A stretch of 64,000 bases of DNA, taken from a virus. This document shows, piece after piece, positions 26,383 to 36,139 of this stretch (position 1 is the first letter of the stretch; each line of letters opens with the position of its first letter). A model generated the notes under the pieces. The model searched no databases. It worked only from the letters and a program-made list of their open reading frames with translations, and was not told where the DNA came from. Location of the stretch: the IMG/VR virus record IMGVR_UViG_3300020469_000008, positions 62,001-126,000 of that record. One strand, given 5' to 3'. Position numbers and translations under genes: made by a program.

Positions 26383-27275
26383 TGGATAAAATATTTTATA
26401 ACGAGAGTTCAGCTGCAAAGTTAGGCTGGACTCCGGAGTGGTTTGGTTGTAGAGAGTTTGATGAAGATTTAGTTGACGCAATTAAAGTGTGGCAGAAAGA
26501 TAATGGTCTGAAAGCAGACGGTTTGTGTGGGCCAGGAACACATAGGAGGATATTTACTGAACGACAAAGTGAAATAGATGACTATGAACCTGATTTAGTT
26601 AAAGACAAAGAGGAATCGTTCATAGTTCATCATGGAAATTTTATTCCAATTAATTGGCCTAAAGTTGTACTTTGGTCTGAAGACAATGGATTGAAATTAA
26701 CAAAAGGTTACACGCCATACTTTGAACCTCGTGAAATTAAAACATTTGTTAATCATTGGGATGTTTGTTTAAATAGTAAAACTTGCGCAAGAGTTTTAGA
26801 AAAGAGAGGAATATCCGTTCATTTTTGCATAGATAACGGTGGAACAATATATCAGCTTCTCGATACAAATCACGCTGCTTGGCATGCTGGAAGCAAAAAA
26901 CACAACCACAGTTCAATAGGCGTTGAAATATCAAATGCTTATAGTTTAAAATACCAAAGTTGGTATAAAAAGAACGGTTTCGGTGAGCGTCCAGTTATTA
27001 GTGGGGAAACTGTTCACGGTAGTTCTATGAAAGATTTTACTGGTTTTTATGATGTGCAGCTTGAAGCACTCAAAGCTTTGTGGCATGCCGTTCACGAAGG
27101 AATTGGCGTGCCGTTAAAATGTCCTACTGACAAGGAAGGGAAAACTTTAAAAGCAGTCTCTACATCAGTAGCTTCAAACAGATTTAAAGGTTTTGTAAGT
27201 CATTATCATATAACACGCAGAAAAATTGATTGTGCAGGTTTGGATATACAATCAATGTTAGACAGTATGAAGTAA
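26382..27275 (+). CDS. Endolysin: peptidoglycan-binding domain plus N-acetylmuramoyl-L-alanine amidase
   Basis: 297 residues from GTG 26382, overlapping the previous stop (TAGTG). Residues about 25-58 (LVDAIKVWQKDNGLKADGLC...THRRIF) are a PG_binding_1 module. Residues about 118-285 are an amidase_2/T7-lysozyme-type domain with zinc ligands at His125 (FVNHWD), His276 (SHYHITRR) and Cys284 (KIDCAG), and the substrate-site segment HAAWHAG. It cleaves the bond between muramic acid and L-alanine at lysis. No signal peptide is present, so export probably depends on a holin; candidates are at 61396-62809. Confidence 0.92.
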   Translation: MDKIFYNESSAAKLGWTPEWFGCREFDEDLVDAIKVWQKDNGLKADGLCGPGTHRRIFTERQSEIDDYEPDLVKDKEESFIVHHGNFIPINWPKVVLWSEDNGLKLTKGYTPYFEPREIKTFVNHWDVCLNSKTCARVLEKRGISVHFCIDNGGTIYQLLDTNHAAWHAGSKKHNHSSIGVEISNAYSLKYQSWYKKNGFGERPVISGETVHGSSMKDFTGFYDVQLEALKALWHAVHEGIGVPLKCPTDKEGKTLKAVSTSVASNRFKGFVSHYHITRRKIDCAGLDIQSMLDSMK

Positions 27276-27303
27276 ATTAAAAAAGAATTTACTTTTTTCG
27301 TGG

Positions 27304-27311
27304 AATAAATA
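27304..27311 (+). promoter_or_regulatory. Possible T4-type late promoter element
   Basis: AATAAATA fits the NATAAATA late promoter consensus of T4-like marine phages and stands 70 bases upstream of the first fibre gene, within the only gap in this area. The sequence is AT-rich, so chance matches are likely; a second copy at 46824-46831 precedes an epimerase gene. Confidence 0.25.
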
Positions 27312-27380
27312 TATTTATATGTTTAAGAGATTATTCTCTTGTGTATTTAGTTTAGTTTTGTTTTAGTTTGAGTATAGTTA

Positions 27381-30300
27381 ATGACAGCCTTAAGAGTAAA
27401 CGAGTCTTCTGGCTCGGCCGGGTCAATACAGGTTGCCGACGGTTTCGGCGGTTTTTTATCGGGAAGTTTAACAGCCGGCCCTAACATAACTATATCAAAT
27501 GATGGAAGCGGAAGCTTTGCAATTACTGCAAGTTTAGATGCAGGAACAGCTATTGGTGAAGCTGAGGATGGAACTTATGAAGACGGTCTTTTTACTGATT
27601 TTGTAATAGATACACCCATTGGTACTGCTGTAGACAGGTTTAACGAGGTACTTAAGGCCCTCGCACCTTCACCTGCGCCAGGTTTAGATGATATAAATTC
27701 ACTACAATCCGGTACAAATTTATTTCTTTCTTTTGGGAGTTCAAATGATCAATCATCTGCTAGCCCTGCTTATGTAAGTGTTGCAGGAACAGCTGGAGTC
27801 GCTGCTGCTGTAGATGTTAATGGTGCTTATAATATAACAACAAGTAGTAACAATATTAGGTTAGGCGCTTTTGACGGCGACACACATATAAGCGGAGTTT
27901 TAAATGCTGATGTTACTGCTAACAGCCAAGGAAATAACGTCCAAAATTTTCCTGCTTTTTCGTTTGGTGATTCCGAAGTAGGGGTACTAAGACTAAATGT
28001 TAACGGCACGACAATTAAAGAAATAGACTTAACAGTGGCACAAATCGGTAGCGGTACATCAGGCTTAGGAACTGGTTCACACTTAGATGCAAGCGGATCA
28101 GGATTTAATTTATTTTCGCAACCCACAACCGGAACATTTTCAAATGGAAACGCATTTAATTCTTTTCAACACAGGACAGGACAGTTTGTTATCGCATCAG
28201 GTAGTCAAAGACGTGGCTGGAATTATGCGCGTGTTCAGCACGTAAAAAGTGGATCGACTAGCACTACAAATTATTTAGAATGGGTAAATGACGACAATAA
28301 TGACAGTCTAGCTGCTGCAGGAAACTCTATTGCATTTGAAGGCAGCGGAAGTGTACACCTTTCGGGTGTAAAATATTTTAGAAGTGGTAGCGGAACGTAT
28401 AAAGCCCGAGTAACAAATGCTTATAAGCTAGTCTATGACAATAATAATATTACTTTCACCACTAATAACAACGCACTAGAATCTTCAAGTCCTAGTTTTT
28501 CAATATCTGCACAGTCCAAACCTACAATAGGCGCTGGAGAAGATCATACAAAAGTACTTCATATTACTGGTTCTGGAACAATTTCAGCAAATTACTTTTT
28601 GAGTGGCGCGTTAACAGGATCTATAAACGTTACACACCCATTTAAATCGAACCTATCTTCAGCAGGATCTTCAGTGACATCAGGTATTTTAATGTACAAC
28701 CTGACAAATAATTCAACGTCACTCGTAGAAAACTTTAGAAGAGAGAATTTTAGAATTATAAGTGGTGCATACGATACACAAGCATCTCTCGTCGACAATT
28801 CTAATGTTTGGGACAGTACAAGACACATGACAGCGTCAAATGGAGCACACACAAACGGTCTTCAATTCTATAATACCAGACTGTATTCTCCCACAAACAC
28901 ACTTAGATCTGGTGACTTCCGTTCAACTTCAGATGGTGGTAAATTAGATAATGCTCCAAGTAACAATCCTAACTACTCAGGACAATCTGGCCTAAGGACA
29001 TTCTATCGTTGGTTTAAAAACGAAACCGGTTCTGACAAACAAGACTTTTCTATAGCAATTAACGGTGTAGGTTCAACAATTGTATCAGCAGCTACTGCAC
29101 TAAATAGTGGTAGAATAAGAGTTTTTGTTAAATTTCCAAGTGATGGTACTAGATCTACCGGGTGGTTAGATTTAGCATCCGAGTTTGTACTTGATTCTTA
29201 CGCCGATAATGATGGGGCACATACAGCAAACGGTAGTCTAAGTTTTGATAGTACACTTAACGCTACAAATATAGTAACACTGGGAACTGTAAGTGTAGGT
29301 AATAACGAATACATCGGCGTTAGAGTTGAATCGGATGCTGGATGGACTGGATATATTGATAGTATAACAGTTTCGTTTGGCGCAGGTACAGGAACAATAA
29401 CGCCAATACCTGACTTAGATGATATTGACTGTGACGATGACGGAATAGACTCAAATTTATCATTTGGTGTTTCTAAATCTATAACAGGTTATTCAAACGT
29501 AGGCAGTTCTGCAGGTTTAGGCTCAGCTGTAGATATTAATGGACTGTATAAGACAGATTCTAATTCCAACAATCTAAGGCGATCAGTATTTGCCTTTGAC
29601 AGAATAGTTGAGGGTAGACTCAACGAAGATGTGTCAGCTAATTCACCTGATTTTGTAGCAAACGCATTCTCAGACGCAAATAGTGGTTCTTTGGTATTAG
29701 AAGTCAACGGTGTTGATTTACATTCAGTTGAACTAACCGGTTCATTTAACTTGGTTGGGTCAGGAGAGCCTGGAATTGATGACGGCACAGGTGGAACATC
29801 TTTCACAAATAGTAGTGGATTTTTTGATTTAAGTGTTTGGAGACCAGCGGAGTTTGATAATGAAGTACCTCACTTTCTAGAAATACAGAGAACTGGAAAA
29901 TATCGAGTGCATACAAATGCACAAAGAAAAGGTTGGAATTACGCAAGGGTCAAGCATGTAGGGACGTGGGGCATAAGAACTACAAATTACGTTGAATGGG
30001 TTAATGACGATGATAACAATGGTTTAAGTATCGCTAACTTAACGCTAAAACCATTTAAGTCTGACACACTATTTCATCAAAGCGGTGTAAAATACTTTAT
30101 ACAACCGAGTGGTAGTTTAGAGGTGCAGATTAACAATCTTTACAGAAATGTTTACTCTGACAGTAATTCTGCTATTAGTTTTAATAATCTTAATAATGCG
30201 TCAGGTGTAAAGATAATACAGTCTGGTAGCGGACTAACTTCTACAAAAACAACTACTTCATCAACAGCAACACTTCAAAATCTTGCAACAACTACTAATT

Positions 30301-31196
30301 CAGAACAACAGCCTAGTCACGTTTCTGGATCACTACGTTTTTCTTTAACTGGATCCCTAAGTGGTTCTTATGCAAATTATACAAAACACTCAACTACAGG
30401 ATCTCTAGTTTTTGATCATCCTTTAAAAAGTAACTTGGATACACATAATACACTTGTCATGACATCGTCAGTCTTACTTGTTTACTCTTCAAGTGACACA
30501 TCAAATACAAATACATTAGAGAACTTCACAGGAGAGTTATTTAGAATTCAAAGCGGAAGTTACACCACACAGAATAGTGTTACAGATGTACTTAATAACT
30601 GGTCATCTACGGGATCATTAAACGATAATATTGGATTTCCCGGGTATTACACAGGGCTTATGCAGTTTGACACAAGACTAATAAGTCCGTTAGACGGAGG
30701 AAATACTGGTGATTTTAGAAATTACTCAGAAGGAGGTATTTTTGAAGGACCTGATTCAAATGTAAATTATAGCAGTTTAGGCATTGCAACAAGAGAATAT
30801 TATAGAGCATTTTTAAATCCTACAACTAATGATTTAGCAAGAATAACAGTATCATTAGCAGGCGATGCATCATTGGTCGGTAAGACAGGAGCAAACCAAG
30901 CGACCTTAGGTGCAAATAAAAATATATTTGTAGAAGTCAGAATACCAGGAAAAACAGCTTTTCTTGACTTAGGCAAGCCTTCAGCCGGCGCAGGAAATAT
31001 AAGCGCAGGTGATGGATGTTTATTTGGTGATTTAAATGGCACAATATCCAAAGCCGGCACATCAAATGTAATTACATTTAATGGCCAAACAGTTGATGGC
31101 ACATCCTCAGGAGCAGAATATTTTGTTATAAAGATTTCTGCGCATAAGGATTGGACTGGCTTTTTAAATTCAATTAATGTGACCTGGAGCGGATAA
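27381..31196 (+). CDS. Long tail fibre / adhesin with internal duplication
   Basis: 1271 residues, Ser/Thr/Asn/Gly-rich with many SGS and GSG turns and almost no cysteine, typical of trimeric beta-rich fibres. Two homologous halves follow a 90-residue N-terminal segment. Matching landmarks are AVDVNGAYNITTSSNNIRL against AVDINGLYKTDSNSNNLRR, RRGWNYARVQHVKSG against RKGWNYARVKHVGTW, TTNYLEWVNDDNND against TTNYVEWVNDDDNN, and VTHPFKSNLSS against FDHPLKSNLDT. It probably binds host surface structures. It overlaps the next gene by one base (TAATG) and starts the fibre cluster. Confidence 0.85.
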   Translation: MTALRVNESSGSAGSIQVADGFGGFLSGSLTAGPNITISNDGSGSFAITASLDAGTAIGEAEDGTYEDGLFTDFVIDTPIGTAVDRFNEVLKALAPSPAPGLDDINSLQSGTNLFLSFGSSNDQSSASPAYVSVAGTAGVAAAVDVNGAYNITTSSNNIRLGAFDGDTHISGVLNADVTANSQGNNVQNFPAFSFGDSEVGVLRLNVNGTTIKEIDLTVAQIGSGTSGLGTGSHLDASGSGFNLFSQPTTGTFSNGNAFNSFQHRTGQFVIASGSQRRGWNYARVQHVKSGSTSTTNYLEWVNDDNNDSLAAAGNSIAFEGSGSVHLSGVKYFRSGSGTYKARVTNAYKLVYDNNNITFTTNNNALESSSPSFSISAQSKPTIGAGEDHTKVLHITGSGTISANYFLSGALTGSINVTHPFKSNLSSAGSSVTSGILMYNLTNNSTSLVENFRRENFRIISGAYDTQASLVDNSNVWDSTRHMTASNGAHTNGLQFYNTRLYSPTNTLRSGDFRSTSDGGKLDNAPSNNPNYSGQSGLRTFYRWFKNETGSDKQDFSIAINGVGSTIVSAATALNSGRIRVFVKFPSDGTRSTGWLDLASEFVLDSYADNDGAHTANGSLSFDSTLNATNIVTLGTVSVGNNEYIGVRVESDAGWTGYIDSITVSFGAGTGTITPIPDLDDIDCDDDGIDSNLSFGVSKSITGYSNVGSSAGLGSAVDINGLYKTDSNSNNLRRSVFAFDRIVEGRLNEDVSANSPDFVANAFSDANSGSLVLEVNGVDLHSVELTGSFNLVGSGEPGIDDGTGGTSFTNSSGFFDLSVWRPAEFDNEVPHFLEIQRTGKYRVHTNAQRKGWNYARVKHVGTWGIRTTNYVEWVNDDDNNGLSIANLTLKPFKSDTLFHQSGVKYFIQPSGSLEVQINNLYRNVYSDSNSAISFNNLNNASGVKIIQSGSGLTSTKTTTSSTATLQNLATTTNSEQQPSHVSGSLRFSLTGSLSGSYANYTKHSTTGSLVFDHPLKSNLDTHNTLVMTSSVLLVYSSSDTSNTNTLENFTGELFRIQSGSYTTQNSVTDVLNNWSSTGSLNDNIGFPGYYTGLMQFDTRLISPLDGGNTGDFRNYSEGGIFEGPDSNVNYSSLGIATREYYRAFLNPTTNDLARITVSLAGDASLVGKTGANQATLGANKNIFVEVRIPGKTAFLDLGKPSAGAGNISAGDGCLFGDLNGTISKAGTSNVITFNGQTVDGTSSGAEYFVIKISAHKDWTGFLNSINVTWSG
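27655..31193 (+). repeat. Two protein-level tandem repeats of about 590 residues within the fibre gene
   Basis: Unit 1 spans about 27655-29393 and unit 2 about 29394-31193. Order and spacing of at least six motif pairs are preserved (starting PGLDDINSLQ / PDLDDIDCDD and ending WTGYIDSITVSFG / WTGFLNSINVTWS). The DNA has diverged, so this is an old duplication and not a recent copy. Confidence 0.8.
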
Positions 31197-32497
31197 TGGC
31201 AGGTAAGAGTAACACGTCCGCAACTTTCTTTGCACAGAAAAAATTACTGGGTAAAGCACATACATCTAATTTAAAAACTGATGGTGAAGAATTAATTGGC
31301 TCAAACATTCAGGCCAGTACTTCACTTTTATTTGGCCAAAGTGTTCCTGCAAATCCTGCACAAACACTATACTTGATGCAAAGTGCTTCGAATGGTTCAC
31401 CTGCGACGGTAGAATACATTCACTTTGCTTTAAACGCACTTACCGGTACAACATATGATGCGAATGAAACGAACCCAGACGGAGGCTCAGGTACAGATTC
31501 TGGAGAATCTTCACAAACATCAGGTGTGCATACTTATAAGTTTGTTTTTCGTTCAGATTATTCTTCAAATTCAAGTAATCCAAAGAAAGGAAATGGTAAT
31601 TTTAACGACAGCAAAATAGTTCATGAAACCTTAGGAAAGGTACAACTTGTACCACCTTTCTATTCTCAAACAGCTCCTAACCCTTATATTATAAAAATAT
31701 ATAAAGACGACGGTTCAGGAGGTATTGGGGACGAAATACCTCTACTTGACAATGTAGACTGGAACGTAGATTTTTACAACGGAATATTATTTCTCCAAGA
31801 TTTTAACTCATCAAAAATTCCTGCACACGCTAAAGCTTTTGCATACGTTGGCGATTTTGCTGATAAAGGATTTTTTGAAAACTCTCTTTCTGGGTCGCTC
31901 CAAAAGCTAACAGACGGATCATCATATCTCGTTGCAGGCAGTAATATTACAATTGCATCAGCCTCTAATGGGCAGATAACAATATCCTCCACCGGTGGTG
32001 GAGGTAGTGGTACACCAGGTGGAGCTAACACACAAATACAGTTTAACGATGGAGGCTCTTTTGCCGGTGATACAGATCTAACGTACGATAAAACAGCTAA
32101 TGCTCTCCAGTCTGCAGGATTTGTCACAGCTTCATTAGGTTTTTCCGGATCTTTAACAAATCTTGCTGATGGTACTTCTTTTATAAAGTCTAGTACTGGA
32201 ATAAATGTAGCAAGTGCGTCTAATGGAGCAATTACTTTAAAAGTCAATAAGGAAATGGTATTTAATGAATTGTGTGGTGGTAGTACCAATGGTTCGAACA
32301 CACTATTTACTCTCGCAAATACACCTTTTGCGTCAAATGAGATAAGTATATTTGTGAATGGATTACTCCAAACACCCCCAGCTTTAACAGACTTTCAAGA
32401 TTATTCAGTAACCGGTTCAAACATATTTTTTACAACCGGTTCGGTTCCAGACGAAGGGAGCGTAGTAATTGCCATGTATAACAAGGTTGTGACGTAA
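31196..32497 (+). CDS. Tail fibre-associated structural protein
   Basis: 433 residues; ATG overlaps the previous stop. Repeated small motifs such as LADGTSFIKSSTGINVASAS and LTDGSSYLVAGSNITIASAS mark beta-helical fibre shafts, separated by a GGGGSGTPGG hinge. The C-terminal domain (MVFNELCGGSTNGSNTLFTL, then VNGLLQTPP, DYSVTGSNIFFT) is a pattern common in phage fibre tips. It follows the long fibre gene and precedes a small DUF5659-like protein. Receptor binding or fibre attachment is inferred from composition and position. Confidence 0.75.
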   Translation: MAGKSNTSATFFAQKKLLGKAHTSNLKTDGEELIGSNIQASTSLLFGQSVPANPAQTLYLMQSASNGSPATVEYIHFALNALTGTTYDANETNPDGGSGTDSGESSQTSGVHTYKFVFRSDYSSNSSNPKKGNGNFNDSKIVHETLGKVQLVPPFYSQTAPNPYIIKIYKDDGSGGIGDEIPLLDNVDWNVDFYNGILFLQDFNSSKIPAHAKAFAYVGDFADKGFFENSLSGSLQKLTDGSSYLVAGSNITIASASNGQITISSTGGGGSGTPGGANTQIQFNDGGSFAGDTDLTYDKTANALQSAGFVTASLGFSGSLTNLADGTSFIKSSTGINVASASNGAITLKVNKEMVFNELCGGSTNGSNTLFTLANTPFASNEISIFVNGLLQTPPALTDFQDYSVTGSNIFFTTGSVPDEGSVVIAMYNKVVT

Positions 32498-32724
32498 TGA
32501 GCGTTAAAAAGTTTATCACCGCAGATATAGCTATTGCAGCGTTTCTTATGATGAAAGGAATGAAATTAATTTCTGCAGCAAGAGAGCGCAACGGTAGGTT
32601 CCGATTTGAGTTCGCAGATCCTAACGATGAGGCTGATAAATTTGCTGTTGAATTTGTCAATTCGGAGTCAGCAAAATTTGATGCACACGTTAAAAATTTA
32701 AAAAATATTTTGTTCAAAAATTAA
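32497..32724 (+). CDS. Small DUF5659-like phage protein
   Basis: 75 residues, overlapping the previous gene by one base. The sequence FLMMKGMKLISAARERNGRF, FEFADPNDEAD and the FVNSESAKFDAHVKNLK helix matches a small protein family (DUF5659-like) often encoded near fibres. The function is unknown. A strand-helix alternation without cysteines, signal or membrane segment suggests a soluble assembly factor or fibre accessory. Confidence 0.65.
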   Translation: MSVKKFITADIAIAAFLMMKGMKLISAARERNGRFRFEFADPNDEADKFAVEFVNSESAKFDAHVKNLKNILFKN

Positions 32725-32744
32725 AGATCAAAAAATTAAAGATC
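32716..32744 (+). repeat. Direct repeat of 14 bases
   Basis: AAAAATTAAAGATC occurs at 32716-32729 and again at 32731-32744, across the end of the small gene and into the 161-base gap before the next fibre gene. The rest of that gap is AT-rich with GTTATA-like repeats and no gene or clear hairpin. The function is unknown; it may be slippage-derived. Confidence 0.6.
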
Positions 32745-32885
32745 AAAAACCAAATTGGTAGATATATAACTTGGAAAACTCATAATAATTTAGGGTTAAG
32801 TATTTGAAGTTGTGTTTCGTTGTTAATAGTTATAGTTATAGTTAAAACATTCATTAAAAGCTATATTTAAAACAAGGAGAAAATA

Positions 32886-34880
32886 ATGGCTTCAAAAACA
32901 CAAATCAGACTGGGTCAAATTACAGGCTCATTCGGAGATAGAGAAGGTGGGATTATACAAACAAATGCCGCCTCGAGTGCTGCTAATTTAGCGGCGTATA
33001 CTGCTACATCTGGATCTTTTGTCGGCATCATGTCTGATATCGCATCTCAGCTGGTAAGAATTCACGGTGGCGATACTTTCGCCGGCGGTGCAACAAGTAC
33101 ATTAAAAGATATCGACGGTCACGCTCGTGTTACATACGCAAACGGTGCCGGCACTATTCTTGGTAGAGATGACGGAACAGAAATTCTTTCTGTTGCGGGT
33201 ACCGGTAATACATTAGGTCTTACAGGTTCATTTTTGCCAGAAGCAAACGGAACTCGTGACTTAGGTGGTTCATCATTACACTGGAGAACTTTGCATGTTG
33301 GACAAGTAGACGCTACAGGTGTTACGGGATCTTTGACAGATACTAGTATTGGTGCAAACCGCGTTGTTTTCGCTAACGCTGCAAACGCTCTAACAGGTGA
33401 TGCAAACCTTACTTTTGATGGAACAACACTTACGCTTGGTACATCACAAGACTTGACAGTTGGACGTAACGCAACTATTACTGGCAATTTAACAGTTAAT
33501 GGTACAACAACAACAGTTAACTCAACGACTGTTACAATTGATGATAGGTTCATCTTTCTAGCAGATGGCGCACAATCTACAAATACACCTGCTGGTATCG
33601 TTTTCTCATCTGGTTCGAACCAATCAGCTCGCCCGGACGTTTCATTCGCAAGAATTGGTAATGACCTTTGGGCACTTGGAACTGTTTCTTCACAAAGTGG
33701 TTCTGCTGCTAATTCAGTACCATCAAACTTTGATATCGGTTTCCGTGCACAAAAATTTGAATTAAAAACTGCGAACGATAACATAGCTCTTGCCACTTCA
33801 CTTGAAGGTACTGCTAATTCTTTAGAAATTACTTCAGGTGAATCTTTGGTTTTAGATTCTGGTAAGCACATTGACATAGACTTAGGTTCTTCTTCTAGAA
33901 ACCTTAGACTATATTCTGCAGAAAACGAGTTTGGTAAGTTTAACAGATCATCTAACGACTTAAGAATCTCTGGGTCGAAAGGAAATATCCAGCTTGACGC
34001 AGCACAAGGTACGACAAAGTTTCTTCACATGGGGAATCTCGGCGCAGAATTAGAGATTAAGTTGGATAAATCGCAATCGATTTTGTCAGCTTCTAACGCT
34101 AATGATTTAGTACTTGCAGGACAAACAAAAGTTGCTTTCATGGTTGAAAAGAATGACGTAGCTTCATTTAAGCAGGACGTAAGTCAGGTCATACTTTCAT
34201 CATCAGAAGGTCGCCAATTAGTTCTTGAGTCTAATTCTGATAAAATTAGATTTAAAGAAGCATCTGGTAACTTAAAGCTTGACTTCGATTTAAATGTTGA
34301 TGCTTCAACCGCAGCGATTGATATTGACGGTTATAGAATGCTCCAACTTGATGGTGGGGTTACTAGACACTTGACGATATCTGGTTCTCAAACAGAACTA
34401 AGAGGTGGTGCTGGCGCTCATAAATTGCAATTCTTTGATGCAGCAGAAAGTCATTATGTTGAATTAAAAGCACCTGCAATAACGAGTAATGTTGAATTGA
34501 TTCTTCCGGCTGCAGACGCAACCGTAAGTGGACAAGCATTGATATCTAACGCTTCTGGGCAGTTAAGCTTCGCTTCAGTCGGTGCTTCTGCAATTCAGAA
34601 AGGTGTCTTTGAGATTGGTAGCGCAGGTCATGCTGCTGATACGGCTTTGGCAATAAACTCTGGACAAGTTGCTGGATCTAACGCAGTTTCCGGCTTAGTT
34701 CAGTCAGACACACAAGGTTCAAAGCTTGATGTATATGTTAACGGTCAATTACTGCAATCAGGTTCTTCTGGTGCTAGAGCTGCTGATAACTGTGACTATT
34801 CAATTGAGTCTGGAACTCAAATCTCTTTCTCGTTTGCTTTAGAAGGGGGCGATGTAGTTCAAGTTATTAAGCGTGGTTAA
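32886..34880 (+). CDS. Tail fibre protein
   Basis: 664 residues, ATG behind AAGGAG. It begins MASKTQIRLGQITGSFGDR and continues with short beta-strand repeats rich in Gly, Ser, Asn and Leu (for example ATITGNLTVNGTTTTVNSTT, a segment recurring in many phage fibres, and NGTRDLGGSSLHWRTLHVG). It ends with VDVYVNGQ-type strands (KLDVYVNGQLLQSGSSG and ISFSFALEGGDVVQVIKRG) like the tip of the fibre at 31196. It has its own leader region and a strong terminator, suggesting independent, high expression late in infection. Confidence 0.85.
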   Translation: MASKTQIRLGQITGSFGDREGGIIQTNAASSAANLAAYTATSGSFVGIMSDIASQLVRIHGGDTFAGGATSTLKDIDGHARVTYANGAGTILGRDDGTEILSVAGTGNTLGLTGSFLPEANGTRDLGGSSLHWRTLHVGQVDATGVTGSLTDTSIGANRVVFANAANALTGDANLTFDGTTLTLGTSQDLTVGRNATITGNLTVNGTTTTVNSTTVTIDDRFIFLADGAQSTNTPAGIVFSSGSNQSARPDVSFARIGNDLWALGTVSSQSGSAANSVPSNFDIGFRAQKFELKTANDNIALATSLEGTANSLEITSGESLVLDSGKHIDIDLGSSSRNLRLYSAENEFGKFNRSSNDLRISGSKGNIQLDAAQGTTKFLHMGNLGAELEIKLDKSQSILSASNANDLVLAGQTKVAFMVEKNDVASFKQDVSQVILSSSEGRQLVLESNSDKIRFKEASGNLKLDFDLNVDASTAAIDIDGYRMLQLDGGVTRHLTISGSQTELRGGAGAHKLQFFDAAESHYVELKAPAITSNVELILPAADATVSGQALISNASGQLSFASVGASAIQKGVFEIGSAGHAADTALAINSGQVAGSNAVSGLVQSDTQGSKLDVYVNGQLLQSGSSGARAADNCDYSIESGTQISFSFALEGGDVVQVIKRG

Positions 34881-34913
34881 TTCGTTAACTAAGTAAAATA
34901 ACACAATAAACTT

Positions 34914-34947
34914 GAGAGGGATATTTACTATCCCTCTCTTTTTTTTA
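34914..34947 (+). terminator. Terminator after fibre gene
   Basis: Perfect 10-bp stem GAGAGGGATA / TATCCCTCTC (34914-34923 and 34929-34938) with a 5-base loop, followed by eight T residues. Confidence 0.92.
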
Positions 34948-34972
34948 TAATTAATTTTGATTAGGAGGATAT

Positions 34973-35359
34973 ATGTCGATTAAAAAATTTAAAAAAGCAA
35001 CAGAGCCTAAACTTGAAGCACAAACACTATTTCAATTAACACAAATGAAATCTTTTGTTGATGCAAGTTTAAAAAATTGTATTTCTCAAAATTTTGAAAA
35101 TGATTCACAAAAAATACAATACTTATTAGGCGTATTATATGATATTCGGGATTTTGTTTTGAGCCAAACAACCGAGAATTCTTTGAGAATTAATTTGTTA
35201 AATCAGTTTAATGAGATAGAGAACCAAACTAAGTTGGGAAACGATCCTTTAAATCTAGCGAAAGAATTGTCAAAGAAAACAGAAGAAAAATTGGAACAAA
35301 ACCCGAAGGAATTAGAAACAAACGAAGAGGAAGAAGTTGAAAGTACTACAGACAGCTAA
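34973..35359 (+). CDS. Hypothetical helical protein with acidic tail
   Basis: 128 residues, ATG behind AGGAGG. The first 90 residues are helical (FQLTQMKSFVDASLKNCISQ, QYLLGVLYDIRDFVLSQT) and the last 35 are Glu/Lys-rich, ending in EEEEVESTTDS. It lies between a fibre terminator and small structural-looking genes and overlaps the next start by 23 bases. It could be an assembly chaperone or scaffold-like factor; no family is recognised. Confidence 0.6.
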   Translation: MSIKKFKKATEPKLEAQTLFQLTQMKSFVDASLKNCISQNFENDSQKIQYLLGVLYDIRDFVLSQTTENSLRINLLNQFNEIENQTKLGNDPLNLAKELSKKTEEKLEQNPKELETNEEEEVESTTDS

Positions 35360-35756
35360 TTTAGGAAAAGGATATTCTGGAATTTCTGGTAGCATTAGAT
35401 ACGAAATTTACGACACGCTAGGCTCCGAGATAACAAGTGCAACAAACACAGGAATATACGAACTAGGATCAAGTACAGGTCTTTATGGTGTGGAATTAAA
35501 TCTTAATAATAGATTTAGTGGGTCAATAGTTTGGTCGGTAAACGGGAACACACGTGTTTACGCAACAGAAGAAATTAAAATGGATCAGAAGATGGCACGC
35601 TTCATTCACACAGGCCGGTGGCAAATTGATGAAAACAACAATCAGATGATATTCTATGAAGACGACAATGTCACAGAAATTGCTAGATACGATCTTAAGG
35701 ATAGAAATGGAAGTGCTTCAATAACTGAGATTTTTGAAAGAACTCGAGTTAGTTAA
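35337..35756 (+). CDS. Beta-rich putative structural protein
   Basis: 139 residues from TTG 35337, supported by GAAGAGG at 35324-35330 inside the previous gene. The product consists of alternating strands with Gly/Ser turns (GISGSIRYEIYDTLGSE, GLYGVELNLNNRFSGSIVWS), a predicted small beta-barrel or sandwich, and ends in a short helical tail. It overlaps the next gene by one base. It is likely a virion component in the fibre/neck region; the exact role is unknown. Confidence 0.6.
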   Translation: MKVLQTANLGKGYSGISGSIRYEIYDTLGSEITSATNTGIYELGSSTGLYGVELNLNNRFSGSIVWSVNGNTRVYATEEIKMDQKMARFIHTGRWQIDENNNQMIFYEDDNVTEIARYDLKDRNGSASITEIFERTRVS

Positions 35757-36139
35757 TGGCAGTCACTTCTCGCCCGGGCGGTTTGCTTGTTACAAGAGGG
35801 CTTGGAGGTGCTCCAACTCACTTGTTAGTCCGCGGATTTTTACCCACAGTAGCAGTCGCAGCTGTAGAAGCAGTTAGAGGTGCAGTAAGACGAGGACGCA
35901 AGGCAAAACAACAATTAGAGGAATTTCTTGAAGAACTTAAAGTAACTGTAGCTTTAGTTGCAATTAATGGAAAAGATCTTGTCAAACCGATAATTAATAC
36001 AGTTAGGTCAACTTATAAAGATGAACCTACACCTGAAATCCAGGTGACACCTACAAAGCTGGCTGTAAGACAACCAGAAATTAAGGTGAAAGTAACACAC
36101 GTGAGGAACAAAGATGTCGACAATCGAATTGATGATTGA
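35756..36139 (+). CDS. Hypothetical basic protein
   Basis: 127 residues, ATG overlapping the previous stop. The N-terminal half is Gly/Ala/Val-rich with an Arg cluster (AVRRGRKAKQQ) and a hydrophobic stretch (FLPTVAVAAVEAV). The second half has Pro/Lys/Val-rich strands. It overlaps the next gene by 26 bases. The composition suggests a structural or membrane-proximal protein; I do not recognise it. Confidence 0.55.
   Translation: MAVTSRPGGLLVTRGLGGAPTHLLVRGFLPTVAVAAVEAVRGAVRRGRKAKQQLEEFLEELKVTVALVAINGKDLVKPIINTVRSTYKDEPTPEIQVTPTKLAVRQPEIKVKVTHVRNKDVDNRIDD

Noticed and set aside
27319-27366. 15-codon hydrophobic frame before the fibre gene (MFKRLFSCVFSLVLF)
   Set aside because: There is no ribosome binding site and the length is compatible with chance in an AT/T-rich leader.
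32725-32885. Possible regulatory RNA in the 161-base gap before the second fibre gene
   Set aside because: Only AT-rich sequence and short GTTATA-type repeats are visible; no stable hairpin or promoter pair stands out.
33119-33877. Long open frame (252 codons) on the minus strand inside the fibre gene
   Set aside because: It lies entirely inside a well-supported fibre gene, has no ribosome binding site, and its Val/Ser/Pro-rich composition is what the antisense of a Ser/Thr/Asn-rich fibre gives. Similar antisense frames at 31774-32301 and 29489-29806 were rejected for the same reason.
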